Position numbers and translations under genes: made by a program. Positions 33,908 to 45,426 of a stretch of 64,000 nt of DNA are shown here, piece after piece. This DNA is from Nemertoderma westbladi (taxonomy: Eukaryota; Xenacoelomorpha; Nemertodermatida; Nemertodermatidae). A model generated the notes under the pieces. It had not been told where the DNA came from and searched no databases. It saw nothing but the letters and a program-made list of their open reading frames with translations. The stretch lies in the NCBI GenBank assembly GCA_032718475.1, contig JAUCBJ010007455.1, positions 28,912 to 92,911 of the forward strand, written 5' to 3'. The first letter of the stretch is position 1; the number at the start of each line of letters is the position of its first letter.

Positions 33908-35546
33908 CAACATATGGAGTGGGTGTGTGACTCTATTATTTTATATTATTTTATTATTTTTATATTTCTGTATGTATTACTATGTAATTTTATTATAATC
34001 GTTTTATTTAATTTAGTAGAATATTATTTAGCGATTATTTAGTAGAATAGTGCAATATATTCGTGTTTATTGCGTACGTAATTACTTATATTATATTTAG
34101 TGTGACAGTGAGAAACAAGTATTTTTCTCTTTCCTTACTGTCCGTGTTATATTATAAATACGTAACTACAGTAAGATGAAATGTCCGTACTTATTAAAGT
34201 ACAATAAAGCCACTACTATATTCAAGTATTATTGGTAGGCAGAGTATTAGGAATGCAAAGTTCAGATCCTCGTGTCTCGGCTAAACCAAGCTCTGGGTAG
34301 ACCTTGGAAACGACTTGCCTCTTCACACTGACATTGCTTCGTGCGATATTGCTCTCATACCGTATATTAAATAATACATATAGTAGCGTGATGTCCCTTT
34401 AACAGTAGCGTGAAACGCAAATAAATCTGTTAAACCTTTTGACCATCTGTAATTCTAGTCGATTAAGATATCGCGGCACCCACCGATATACTTGAAAGAC
34501 AAATTCTAGAATCAGTGGTTAACGTCCCCAGACAAGTTCTGAAATAAACTGGTGCCCATCCTAAATATTAATTATTAATATTTACAAAATCTGTCAAATT
34601 TTAGATCCTTTAACCTTCTAGTCGATTAAGATATCGTAGCATTTACCGATACTCTTAAAAAGACAAATTCATAGAATCAAGGATCATATGTCCCCAGATA
34701 TGCTCTGGAATCAAATTGTGTCAATTTAACTATCAAATAATAAAATTTCAGGGAATAAATTTAAATTCATACTTTAATGAATTTAATAAATTGCAATTTT
34801 ATGCAATTTATAACATTCCCAAAATTCCATTAATTAATAGATCATGGGAGCGGAGATTCACTATATTAAGTGTATTTGTGTGTGAGAATCTCCAATGTGT
34901 AGTCAATAGCCGATAAAATTCATAAAATCATATATAGAGAGGATATTGACAATTAAAGAATTACTATTAAATAGCATCCCAGATCTGTATGCATGAGAAT
35001 TACCCTAATTCTACCGCTAGCTTTCCATAATGTCACCATGGCAACAACCACGCTAGAATTAGAAGTGAGTTAAAAGAACAATAAAGGGCTTGCGTATTGA
35101 ATAGCATACGGAATAAATAGCACACCGCTAGTATCCAAGGATACATAATAACAACGTGACATTCTGGAAGGCACTTGACTAAAGGACAAATGACCCGAAT
35201 GTGTGATAGAATGTGTACCATTTGTGACTGTTACGTGGAATTTGTGCGTTTGTAGGTGAATGTTACTACTAAGGTGTGTTTACAGTAGCGAGCCGCAATT
35301 GTGAAAGTAACCTTAACTCTCCAGTAAGAACCTGAAGTATATCTAAGCCTTTGGGACGGACGGTGGAGTGGCTCGTGCTGGTTGTTGTAGTCCGTTGTGC
35401 AGCTACGACATTGGCGATAGGCACATCGGCGAAAGTACACCAGCGCTGAGGATCTCGCACTGTCCGGGGGCAGAGAGGGGTAGGCAGCGACGCCCGCTCG
35501 CCTAAATATAAACTCATTATAATATGGATAAACTTATATAGCAGAT
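33908..35546 (+). other. Non-coding spacer between pol and the unknown ORF (right copy)
   Basis: 1639 bp, the same length as the left copy's spacer (2933-4571), and alignable to it. It has the same pair of imperfect direct repeats (about 34440-34720). It ends tatagcagat directly before ATG 35547. No ORF supported. Confidence 0.6.
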
Positions 35547-37119
35547 ATGATTGAGTTGATAGAAGATGATCTTGGTATCAGGGAACGATATACTCTACCT
35601 TTACAAGCGTTTGTTGATAGCTTGATACGCGGCGACGCTGGTCCAACTACTACGGAGGACGATGGTCGTTATATCTAACCGCCAATGTCCCGGGAGCAAC
35701 TTGCGCGTGGGTTAGACTGTAGAAAATTCACCGCTCGCTATACGCATCGTAATGGTACGTATATGGACTTCTTAACTACTGGTCATCCTATCGACCTACA
35801 CGATACGAACGATATAGACACCAAAGGGAAATGGTTTATTTAAATATCATACCCAGCGGAAGCGGAACGATAAACTGAGACTCGAACACGAAAATTCTAT
35901 TCGAAACCGACTCGAAAGTGCAGATGTCGAAGAGCTGGATAAACGCAGTGACTCCACCAAATACCTGGAATTCTTGAGAGAAACCTATCTCGATATTACC
36001 AGTCAACAGAATCTAGAAACTCGATATCCTCAAGGTATACATCATGACCGCATGGTAGAACTCAAACGGCTCTATTCCACTATGATGTATCTTACCGCCG
36101 ATCGATCCCTACCTGTTGTATCGGATAGCTTCGAACGGATGGAGGAATATTGTAAGCTGGAGAAAGATCACTCGCGTTTCCCCTACAAGACGTGCGTTTT
36201 TGGTATTATTGCGAGGAATGCCCAAGACCCAACCAACAAACGGAAAGACATAAACATCCGCGGAGACGTTGCTTTAAACACGTTTTTACTCACTATACTT
36301 ACGGGAGTTTCGAGCGAAACTTGTTCAATGTATCACCTACGCTCGTTCGACTCAGACGATCCTTAAATAAACCAATGATCAGAGTTTCGGAATACTCGAT
36401 CAGAGCTCCTCATTCCCTAGTGAGACCTCAGACTCTTGATCCTATTAGTATGACGGATCCTCCCGAGCTGTACTCACTGCTCAAAGATCTAGTGTTACCT
36501 GAACAATTAGTCGGTGGCACCCCATTTGTGGGCTTCCTAGATATTAGCCCATTCTACCTAGCCGGATTGGGACACGGACATTTAATATCGCCGTTTAACC
36601 CTTACCATCGTCCCGGCTTAACACGATATAACCTGTCACCAAAGTGGCGGAGAACGTTGTACCAAACGAGTTAAACGCTATTCTACAAAGATCAGAAAGG
36701 AAACCTGCGTTTGTTCAGATAAACGTAAGTTGTAACAGCAAGTCCAAGCGATAAACGAATTGTCTTTATCTCAGTTCGATTGTGAAATCCAGAATCTCTA
36801 AGAAGATATCGAACTTAGACAACCCCATTCTCTGCGAGAGTTTTTGGATGAACGTATCCAGCTACAAGCGGAGGAAAATCAGCTCGAGGAGAAGCATATC
36901 GAAACGGCGGATACCCCGACCATAATCCTACACCTTCTGATGCAATCATATTGCACCCTTCACCCAGGATTTATAGCCCTCCTAGTAAAGTGGCTCGCCC
37001 CAAAGAGAAAGGGACTCTTGCTAGCCTCAAAAAACTGCGTAAACGCCGTCTGTGTAAGAAAGACTAACTGTTTAGAGTATCTTTATATTTTAGAAACTGT
37101 GATTTGTTATATTTTATAG
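35547..37119 (+). pseudogene. Unknown ORF downstream of pol, decayed and 3'-truncated (right copy)
   Basis: Starts at ATG 35547 (MIELIEDDLG) and corresponds to the left ORF starting at 2932. A TAA interrupts it after about 44 codons, where the left copy has GAA. Further breaks occur near 35825. The frames 35974-36190, 36192-36674 and 36844-37080 retain recognisable blocks, including the CEEC pair with the downstream His/Arg/Cys cluster (from about 36204). At 36350-36380 the frame runs through the position of the left copy's TGA, showing that the ancestral ORF was continuous. Homology ends near 36910-37070, and the 3' LTR starts at 37146, so the last third or more is deleted. Confidence 0.7.
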
Positions 37120-37145
37120 ACTTAAATCCCATTTTCTGGGAGCGG

Positions 37146-38314
37146 TGTAAAAGCTTTTGCGTAATTAGCCGGTTATTTTCCCCGTAAAGTACTCTGTAGT
37201 TGGTTTACTGGGCATAAAAAGGCCGTGTCCTTACTGTACTGGTGTTTTAGAGGACATAAAAGCCATTTCTTCTGTATTTGTACTTTAGAGGACATAATCC
37301 GCAATTTCGGGACGCAATAAGCTCGATACTCTTGAAAACAGTGTCGCTACCATGACTACGGCTAACAGCTGATATTGCCACGTCAACATTTCTTTGTTTC
37401 TTTGTTCTCTCGTTGTTCGGTCGACCAATCAGAGCGTTTTTTGTCTCTGTGTTGGAGGTGGATACAGAAACTCAGGAATTCAGTGTTATGTTTTTGCCCA
37501 GAGCCTAAGAACATCGGCTTTTGGCACCTCCGTGTTTCAGTCTTTAGTCTTACATTAGTAGGCTTAATTATAGAACGTATATCTGTTATCTAACCTAACC
37601 ATACCAATGCAAACGAGTTAATTCACTCACTTAATAATCATTTATACCTTAACTTTACTGCTTTTACTGTCGGTTATTCATTATATTGGTTGATGAAATA
37701 TTATATCGGAATACTGATCAATAGTCAGACACCCCACCTTCTTGATATACTAAAGGTTAGAGAGACCGGTTACAGATAAACGATTGCGACCTATGTTAAG
37801 TGGTTTGAAGTGAATCTAATGCTATTTCATATGCCCGACATAAATTGTATGTTGCTCTCTTTATACGTGACTAAATTTAGTGAAGGTCGGCAGATTAGTG
37901 TGCAGTATTGTGCAGCATTGTGTATGAGTGTAACTGATAACAAAGCATCTCCTAAAGAATGTGCCATATACGTGAATCTATAGCCTTTTCGTTGTGTATA
38001 GTTTAAGTCATAACTCTGTTTACATATTTAGAGCGCCACGTCCTAAAGGAACTGTTAATATTTCCCGAAAGTGAATAATATTTGTCAGAGATTATATATT
38101 ACGATCAGTCGAATAATACGGTAGGCTTACACCATCAATCATTAAGCTCCGAACTCAGTCTCCCGGGTATATCCAACGGGTGAATGATTGCGCATAGACT
38201 GGCTTCGGCTAATGTAGTGTATCAAATACTCGTCATAAGCTAAAGAATATATATCATCCAAAAGACATCCTAATTTGGCAGGTTAAACTGTCAAAGGTCT
38301 TAAAAGCGCAAACA
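37146..38314 (+). repeat. 3' LTR (1169 bp)
   Basis: Differs from the 5' LTR at four positions. The bases just before it (ttctgggagcgg) are the only purine-rich candidate for a polypurine tract, and a weak one. Confidence 0.93.
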
Positions 38315-38319
38315 GAGCA
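38315..38319. repeat. Target-site duplication, right (gagca)
   Basis: Identical to 20661-20665. Confidence 0.85.
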
Positions 38320-38680
38320 GGTTACAGAGGCAGGATTGTCTAACCAAAACAATAAACGATCACTTAACTAATTGAGGGAAAGGAGCAGTTTACAGAGGCG
38401 GGATTTTCTAACCAAAACAATAAACGATCATTTAACTAATTGAGGGAAAGGGGCAGGTTACAGAGGCGGGATTTTCTAACCAAAACAATAAACAGTCACT
38501 TCACAAAATGAAGGAAAGGAGCAGGTTACAGAGGCAAGCCTTTCTAACCAAAATAATAAACGGTTACTTTACCAAATCTGGGAAAGGAGCAGGTTACAGA
38601 GGCGGGATTATCTAACCAAAACAATAAACGATCATTTAACTAATTGAAGGAAAGGAGTGGGTTACAGAGGCGGGCGAGTG
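38315..38680 (+). repeat. Minisatellite, right part of the interrupted array
   Basis: About five units of 66-69 bp with the same cores as 20376-20665 (gcaggttacagaggc and ctaaccaaaacaataaac). Confidence 0.85.
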
Positions 38681-39185
38681 GTAGGCCTACCATTACCTTA
38701 TTTAAATGGTAGGCTACACAGTAGGCCTACAGCAGTAACGGTGCCGGTACTAAAATACCTAAAATACCTGATTTATACCTACATCAGTACATCTGTACAT
38801 ACAATACAGCAATACTGCAAAATAGTGCTCTATATACTAATACCGGTACTGATAGTCTGAGAGAACAGCAGTAGAGAAACCGGTAGCATGGAACCTAATA
38901 ACGGTAAATATCTGGAGGACATAAAAAGTAAAAAAAAAGACATCATGAGTGATTTAAACGGACAATAAAATTATTGCGATAACCAATAACAATCAGACAA
39001 TAGCCAATAAAGTACCGTGTCTAACTGCATGCCTAAGCTATACTGGCTGGCAGTAAACAAGTTACCTGGCAACCGAGTCACAACAATAATAATATTATAC
39101 AGTTGTATAATGTGGGATTACTGTCGTACGGGACGCCATAGGCTAATTAATACCAATGCGTCCTAAACTATATAGCCATGCAGCC
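38681..39185. other. Intergenic, no gene seen
   Basis: Contains aggcctac palindromes and accggtac motifs but no supported ORF. Confidence 0.35.
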
Positions 39186-39605
39186 GGAATTTACCATCAG
39201 CTACAGTAACTAGAGGGTTTATTTAGATTACATAGTAAACACAATGGAAATTTCACGTAATCAAAGAATGAAATATTTTGTGAAAAATATATTACATTTT
39301 TCATTTTTGGTTTTGTTCCTCCAAAGCATGCCAACAAATTTGTTACTGTTTTCACATATTCTAGAACGTTAGCTAGTGTCGTAATTAAAAATTGGTTAGC
39401 TATAAAGCAACAATATTACACTACCTAAATGTTCTAAAACATTTTAATTGAATAGTACTAATTGAATAGTTTTGTAGGGGTGGAGTAGAGGAACAAAAAA
39501 CATAAAAATTTATTAGATTTTCACGAAAAAATAAATTTTTCGATTTACATGAAATTTCCATTGCGTTTACTTTTAATCTAAACCCTCGAGTTAGCTAGTA
39601 AATTC
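39186..39605. mobile_element. Short non-autonomous element with terminal inverted repeats (MITE-like)
   Basis: The outer 9 bases (ggaatttac / gtaaattcc) and an inner arm of about 50 bp (gagggttta, caatggaaatttca and their complements) pair imperfectly across about 420 bp. The interior is AT-rich and non-coding. No clear target duplication found. Confidence 0.55.
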
Positions 39606-40200
39606 CATAAAGGAAATTTCCGCAGATAGCTATGCTGGGTTTACCATCAAAATAACACGCCCAAGCAGCATGAGGCTCGCAGTAATCAGACATTAAAATT
39701 GGGCGATTCTACTGTATCAGAATAACTGTATTAAGACACATGTAAGAAATTTATAAAAACCGGAAATCAATCAAAACCAGATGGGCAGTTACTTGTTCCT
39801 CCCCTTCAAGTCCCCTTTTCCTGTATTCTGCACCCCTGCCCTATCTGCCTATCCAAACAGCCAAAGGCACAAGACTGTAACAGTCAGACAGTAAGTCTGT
39901 AAGTGAAATTGATTTTGCATGGGGAGTGAAAATTATCTGTTACCGGTACACCCAGTCACCCAGACACCACTGCCTGACTGCAGACTGCAGCACTGCTGCA
40001 CTCCAGTAAGGTACAGTCAGCCAGTTAGAGGTTTTGTGCAGCCAGATGAAATCTCACTTTTTTCCAGCCAGTTCATAGAAACACCAGCCCGCACCTGGCT
40101 GGTCTGGATATCAACTGGCTGGCCAATTGCAGTTCCGTTATCGGGCTGCTTTGTTCAGTATGATTTGAAGGAGTTAACCCTCTCCAGCTCTGATAAATGA

Positions 40201-40298
40201 TTGACAGACTTTCTTGTGATGTAGCCGCAATGCTTGACAGATTTTCTTGTGATATAGCCGCAATGCTTGCAGGTGTTCTTGTGATGTAGCCGCTCTGT
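40201..40298 (+). repeat. 33-bp tandem repeat, three copies
   Basis: Core ttcttgtgat(g/a)tagccgc repeated at 33-bp spacing. Confidence 0.85.
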
Positions 40299-40508
40299 GG
40301 GAGGTTGGGTATAACTGAAATAGAGGCGCACCTTGGTGCTTGGTGCTGTGCCTGGATTACAACTGTGAACTGTAGATGCTGAATTAACCTTACGTTAAGT
40401 TTGTAAGTTGTAATAATAAGTAGATTTTGTGTTAAAGTTTAAAATGCGTTAAATTATGCAGCGTTATCTGTTTGTGCTTTGGATGTAACTTTTCCTCTCT
40501 CATAAGTA

Positions 40509-40556
40509 ATTTAGATTATTCAATTATGAAAAGATTCATAATTGAATAATCTAAAT
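40509..40556. repeat. Perfect 22-bp inverted repeat with 4-base loop
   Basis: Arms 40509-40530 and 40535-40556 are exact reverse complements around the loop aaga. AT-rich stem; its function is unknown. Confidence 0.9.
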
Positions 40557-40564
40557 ACATGGAT

Positions 40565-40695
40565 GGCAATTAACCTTATACATATTACATAATAAAGTAA
40601 TAAACTTACATAACATATTAGCCAATAAAGTAATTAACCTTACATATTACCTAATAAAGTAATTCACCTTACTTTACCTTACATATTATCTAATT
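40565..40695 (+). repeat. Degenerate tandem repeat of about 40 bp
   Basis: Three imperfect units with the cores ttacatatta and aataaagtaatt. Confidence 0.6.
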
Positions 40696-41307
40696 GAGTA
40701 TTGCGGTCATCGGTCATGCCATGGTCTGATGGTATAGTTGATAGTTTAATAATATTAACTATATATACGTCATTGTTCATAAAATAGAACTTTTATAGCG
40801 TTACAGCACGAGTGATTTTGTTTCCCTAGCGACAGTGAGTGAAATAATAGAACGAGGGCCGAAAAGCTTTAATGTGCTAATTATGAACAATGACGAATCT
40901 AATTTTATTTATTTGTGGGGAATTATTTGTAGTTATGAACTCAAACTTTCTAGAACAACCAAATAATGACGCGGTGACATACTGGACATACATAGTAAAA
41001 TGCATGGCGTAGGGACATACTGAGAAATATTGTCACACTGCGATGTAAAGCTGGAAAATATGTCGCCCTGGCGATTTGGTAGTGCGAAATTAATTCCACA
41101 CAAATAAATAAAATTGTATTGGAAATATTACATTATATTAATTATAATATGTTTCGCGGGATTTGGAGGTGTGAGAAAATGTCCCACCTCATCTCATGCT
41201 GACTGAATAATTATGTTTACTCTAAAATCTATAGTTTATCTGCAAGATCAATTTAATTTCTGAAAAATTTAAAAAATTATCAGAACTTAAAAATTTCAGA
41301 TAGGGGA

Positions 41308-41322
41308 GGGGGGGGGGGGGGG
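41308..41322 (+). repeat. Poly-G tract (G15)
   Basis: Run of 15 G. It is followed directly by aagctggacgcaataaaa, a module that recurs at 61185-61245. Confidence 0.95.
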
Positions 41323-41390
41323 AAGCTGGACGCAATAAAAATGCATCCCTCTCCAGGAGAAATTCGACGCAAATAACGGCCCATGTGAAG
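41323..41390 (+). repeat. Dispersed repeat module beside poly-G, copy 1
   Basis: Contains ctggacgcaataaaa, a ccctctccagg core and gacgcaaataac; similar in sequence and order to about 61185-61242. Confidence 0.6.
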
Positions 41391-42077
41391 AATACCAGAC
41401 TTTCTACCGTTATATTTCACTTTGCAGTTACCCCCATGTGAAGAATACCAGGTTTTCATCAAAAACACAGGTTACAGAAGGGTTGAATCTAACCAAAACA
41501 ATAAACAAATTAGAATATGTACAGGTTATAAGACAGAAACTACAGCTGTTGAGCTAAATAAAGTTCTGCAGTTTGTTATAGTAGGCTAAGCTTACTGGAT
41601 AATATCCCCCACAGCGTTGTAGGCTACTTGGCTTGCCACTAGTATTGCAGTATCAGAGTATGGGCTGTGGATTCGGTAGTCTATTAGTTGGTTGGTTAGT
41701 CTGTTGCTGTTGTGTCAATGGTACTGGTATGTATGTAGAGTCCAGTGAGCTGTAAATAATTGGCAGCCATCTGGCAATAGGGAGCTTTTGAGTGACATAC
41801 TAGTACGTCGGCTCTCTGATTGATCTCAGAGAGGTTATGTTTGGACACCATCTGGCTGGTAAATATCATCTGGCTGGATTTTAGATTTAATTATATTATT
41901 TACAATAACTTCTTCATACAAGCTCTAAATTTATTGTACAAGCACGTCAAGGTGTAGAATTTGAAGCCGGTTCTAATGATACTAATATCTCCGTGCCCAA
42001 ATTTTATTGAGAGTGCCCGTTTAAATTTAAAAATTCCAATGATAAGCTACGGGGATTTCCACTTAAAAACTGCAGAA

Positions 42078-42378
42078 TCCAGGTGGAGAGCGCAAATGGA
42101 GCATTTGCGCCGTGCGAGCGCATGGCCGACGGCGTTGGCCATGTGGTATTGTTTTAGAATATTACAGTATTATTAATCCCATGTAAAGTTAAAAGTTAAA
42201 GCCCATATTGCTGATGGAAAATAACAAATGCCTACCTTGATTTTGTTAAGGTCAGTTTTGTTTATACTTGAAGGCTTACATATATAAGTATACATGGGCA
42301 TAATATTCCAAATACTTTTGTTGCGCCTGTCGATTCGTATGAATCGACAGGCGCATAGACCCCCCCAATTTATATTAC
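42078..42378. repeat. Hairpin-rich 301-bp block, copy 1
   Basis: Three inverted repeats: GCGCAAAT/ATTTGCGC (42090-42110), CATGGCC/GGCCATG (42121-42143) and a perfect 15-bp stem TGCGCCTGTCGATTC with loop gtat (42322-42355), followed by a C run. Near-identical block at 45126-45426. Confidence 0.85.
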
Positions 42379-42410
42379 TTGCGCATGTACATTAGTAGGC
42401 CTACAGAAGT

Positions 42411-42545
42411 ACTTGGGTATTCCTGTATTCACAATATTCAACTACCATATATGAAGATAGGGTACGTTTTGACTAAAATTCTGCATCTGATGTAACATTT
42501 TGACTAGGCCTATCTGCCAAAAGAACCTCCACTATATCTGCCCTT
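42411..42545. repeat. Internal direct repeat, copy 1
   Basis: Similar to 44060-44195 (shared core gaagatagggtacgttttga). Confidence 0.7.
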
Positions 42546-44059
42546 CATGTAGGCCTACCATATTATTAAATTATTATTTATACTTCAAAAATTTGTGGCA
42601 CGAAACACATCACACGAAATGGAATTACAATAAAAGCAGGCCATTTAAAACCATCTTCAATCAATTAATTCAGCACCTTGGAAAACCTAATAATAAAAAT
42701 TATTCAAATTTGTTGAATTGACAAAGGTGGTTCTGAATTAACGAGACGAGGGTGGACCCAGAGCTATCGAGGGTGGTCCCTGAATTAACGAGTGAGGACC
42801 CAGAGTTAATAGGGATATTCCCTGGATTAATAAAAAATAATTAATACCAAAACTAATAACAAAAAAAACACCCAAAATATAATACCAGCAAATACAGAAA
42901 TATACTCATATTAACAAATAACACAAAAATAATTATTTAATAAAAAATTTAATATTGAACTTTTAAAGCTCTAAAATCATAAAGAAAACCCATGAAGGTG
43001 TATTCCAATTACAATTGTTCAACCCCAGTGATTTTAAAATACACCAGACATGTCAGAGAGCATTGTAAGTATCATTTCCTTTGTGCAAAAATTAATTCTT
43101 CTTGATATATTATATGCAAAATTTTCATGCATATTCAAACAATCAAAAGCGTGAAACCGGTAGTCATACAGCAATTGGATGTCTTTAGTAGGATCGGAAA
43201 CACTCTAGAGAACATTTAAAATAAACTTCATCATTCCAAAGTGAATACTTCTTGAGATATAGCCTTTCAAAAAATTAACCAATCATAGACCACGTAGCAA
43301 ACCCCGACAATCCAACAGCTATAAAACATCGTCAGTGAGTTAGGACATACTCCAGAGAATATTCTTAGCTTTCAAACTTCATCCCAAAGTGAAGCAAACT
43401 CGAGTTATCGTCGTTCAAAGCATTAGCCAATCAGGCGCCGTATCTGATGACCACGGTATGGGGGTGACTTGGGACCTCAACGCGAGATTCAGAACACCAT
43501 CCAAAACATATTCGCATAAAATCTTATCACTAATTGTCAAGGCCTAGGTAAGTTTTCAGCGTTTGAATATTTGAGCCAATCAGGTGCCAGATACAGTGAC
43601 CACGGTACGCGCATGACCTGAGACCCCAATGGAAGGTTCAGAGTACTGGCCAAAACATTTTCGCATCAAATTGTACCGTAAAATGTTACTGCATATCACA
43701 GCAAAGTCACCTACCGGTATTTGATCAGCAAAAGATCAGGTCTGACTGTGTGATTTGGGTCTGATCATATTTTCCTTTGCATGCATAAGAAGCCCTTCAA
43801 TGGTCACTATCCGCTACATTGATCTAATCCATATCGTCAGATAGCCCGTGTTGCTGTTATAAGATTTATTTTGATTTGGTGCGATTTGGGTAATTTTAGT
43901 TTTTTTGGGGTAAACTATGGTATTAATAACTTCCAGTAAAATCCCAACATTAAGAACATTGCTAGAAACGTCAATCATCTATAGCCTACAAACTAAGGAT
44001 AACTATCAGCCAGTTACTGTACATGGGCAGATGGGTATACTAAGTACAGGAGTACCCAG

Positions 44060-44195
44060 TACTTGGATATTCCTGTATTGACAATACTCAACTATATGAA
44101 GATAGGGTACGTTTTGACTAAAATACGGCATCTGATGTAACGTTTTGACTAGGCCTATCTGCCAAAAGAACCTCCACTAAATATGCCATCTCACT
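44060..44195. repeat. Internal direct repeat, copy 2
   Basis: Partner of 42411-42545, both inside the first 3.05 kb unit. Confidence 0.7.
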
Positions 44196-45125
44196 ACAGA
44201 CTGTGGAGATAGCTACCGGCAAGAGGTGCTTGGTATATAGTTTTAGTCAGTAATGGCATACAGCAACTACTGACTTTATGATTTCATCAAGTTCATCAAA
44301 CCAGGCTGACGACTCAGCTGTTTAATTAATTGCAGCCGGATTGGATAAATTATTAATTAATTTGGGAAACTTTACTAATTAGTAAAATCGTTAATTAGTT
44401 CGATTCAAAAGATTTTAGAATAATTATCATTTGTAAAATAGTAAACCGCTTTGATACACCTTGTGAATAAGGATTTGGGGGCGGGGGGGACAAAGCCCCC
44501 CCGCCAATTAGGTAATTAAGTAATTAGTTAATTACTAATTAACGGTAGGAGATACGGCATCGGCGCCAGAGACTTTTTTGTGTAGAATAAAATTCCGAAC
44601 AACTTTGTGATGTTACGTTTTTTCATAGCTCTTAGTGTTTTCGAGTTACGACGCTAATTAGTTTTCGGCTAATTAGTACTAATTAACAGTAATAGGAGGG
44701 CCATAGCGATGACTGAACTTTTTTTAGATCTTACCGAGATGAACAAAAAAAAACACCGTTGCTAGGGGAAAAATCAAATACTTTTCGAGAAAAATCAATT
44801 AGAAATCTTTAATCGCTAATTACTAATTAATTAATTAACAGATTTTTTCCACAAAAACTCCTAGCTAGCGCGCTAGGGCCATCTACCAGATCGCGCAAAC
44901 AGAATCGTTCTAGCTTTCGCCGTTCTCCTGGAAAAATCATTTAAAGATCCACCTAAAAAAGATCAAAGCAAAATGCCTACTTCTCAGGGAGTGATACTAG
45001 ACCGTTAAATTATGAGGTTTGAAGTTGGTGTTGATGTTGGTTTCTATGTTCCGTTAAATAGGCTGCAGTATCTATACCTCATAATTCTCTGTCGAGCCTC
45101 GGGCTCTCCAGTTGCAGCCAGACCA

Positions 45126-45426
45126 TCCAGGTGGAGAGCGCAAATGGAGCATTTGCGCCGTGCGAGTGCATGGCCGACGGCGTTGGCCATGTGGTATTGT
45201 TCTAGAATATTACAGTATTATTAATGCCATGTAAAGTTAAAAGTTCAAGCCCATGTTGCTGATGGAAAATAACAAATGCCTACCTTGATTTTGTTAAGGT
45301 CAGTTTTGTTTATACTTGAAGGCTTACATATATTAGTATACATGGGCATAATATTCCAAATACTTTTGTTGCGCCTGTCGATTCGTATAAATCGACAGGC
45401 GCATAAACCCCCCCAATTTATATTAC
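45126..45426. repeat. Hairpin-rich 301-bp block, copy 2
   Basis: Same three hairpins as 42078-42378. The long stem (45370-45403) carries one mismatch. Confidence 0.85.

Larger units (their letters stand above)
20666..38314 (+). mobile_element. Giant 17.6 kb BEL/Pao-like LTR retrotransposon, young, complete ends, pol deleted
   Basis: Two LTRs of exactly 1169 bp begin TG and end CA, and are flanked by the 5-bp duplication gagca. I count four substitutions and no indels between the LTRs (20877, 20905, 21192, 21802 and their partners), about 0.34 percent, so the insertion is recent. Internal order: leader, intact Gag-protease ORF with gutted pol (block A), a tandem second block (B), a non-coding spacer and a decayed unknown ORF. 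No RT palm or integrase core is encoded, so an autonomous relative must have supplied them. Confidence 0.92.
39606..41300. other. Intergenic with small repeats, no gene seen
   Basis: Apart from the small repeats listed separately, I see no coding or RNA feature. An open frame at 39919-40200 has no recognisable similarity and is probably chance. Confidence 0.35.
42078..45125. repeat. Tandem 3.05 kb non-coding unit, first copy
   Basis: Starts with a hairpin-rich 301-bp block (42078-42378). Next comes a segment with gggtggaccc-type short repeats (about 42722-42850), then degenerate units of about 130-170 bp with gtgaccacgg and gccaatcaggtgcca cores (about 43430-43700). It ends with a TAATTAG-rich block (44303-45125). 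The same order recurs in 45126-50219. No ORF supported; nature unknown. Confidence 0.7.

Noticed and set aside
39919-40200. 93-codon open frame
   Set aside because: Low-complexity, Cys/Pro/Thr-rich and next to a tandem repeat; no recognisable similarity.
42078-45125. Helitron origin for the 3 kb unit because of the hairpin
   Set aside because: No TC 5' end or CTRR 3' end in the right place, and no Rep/helicase coding sequence.
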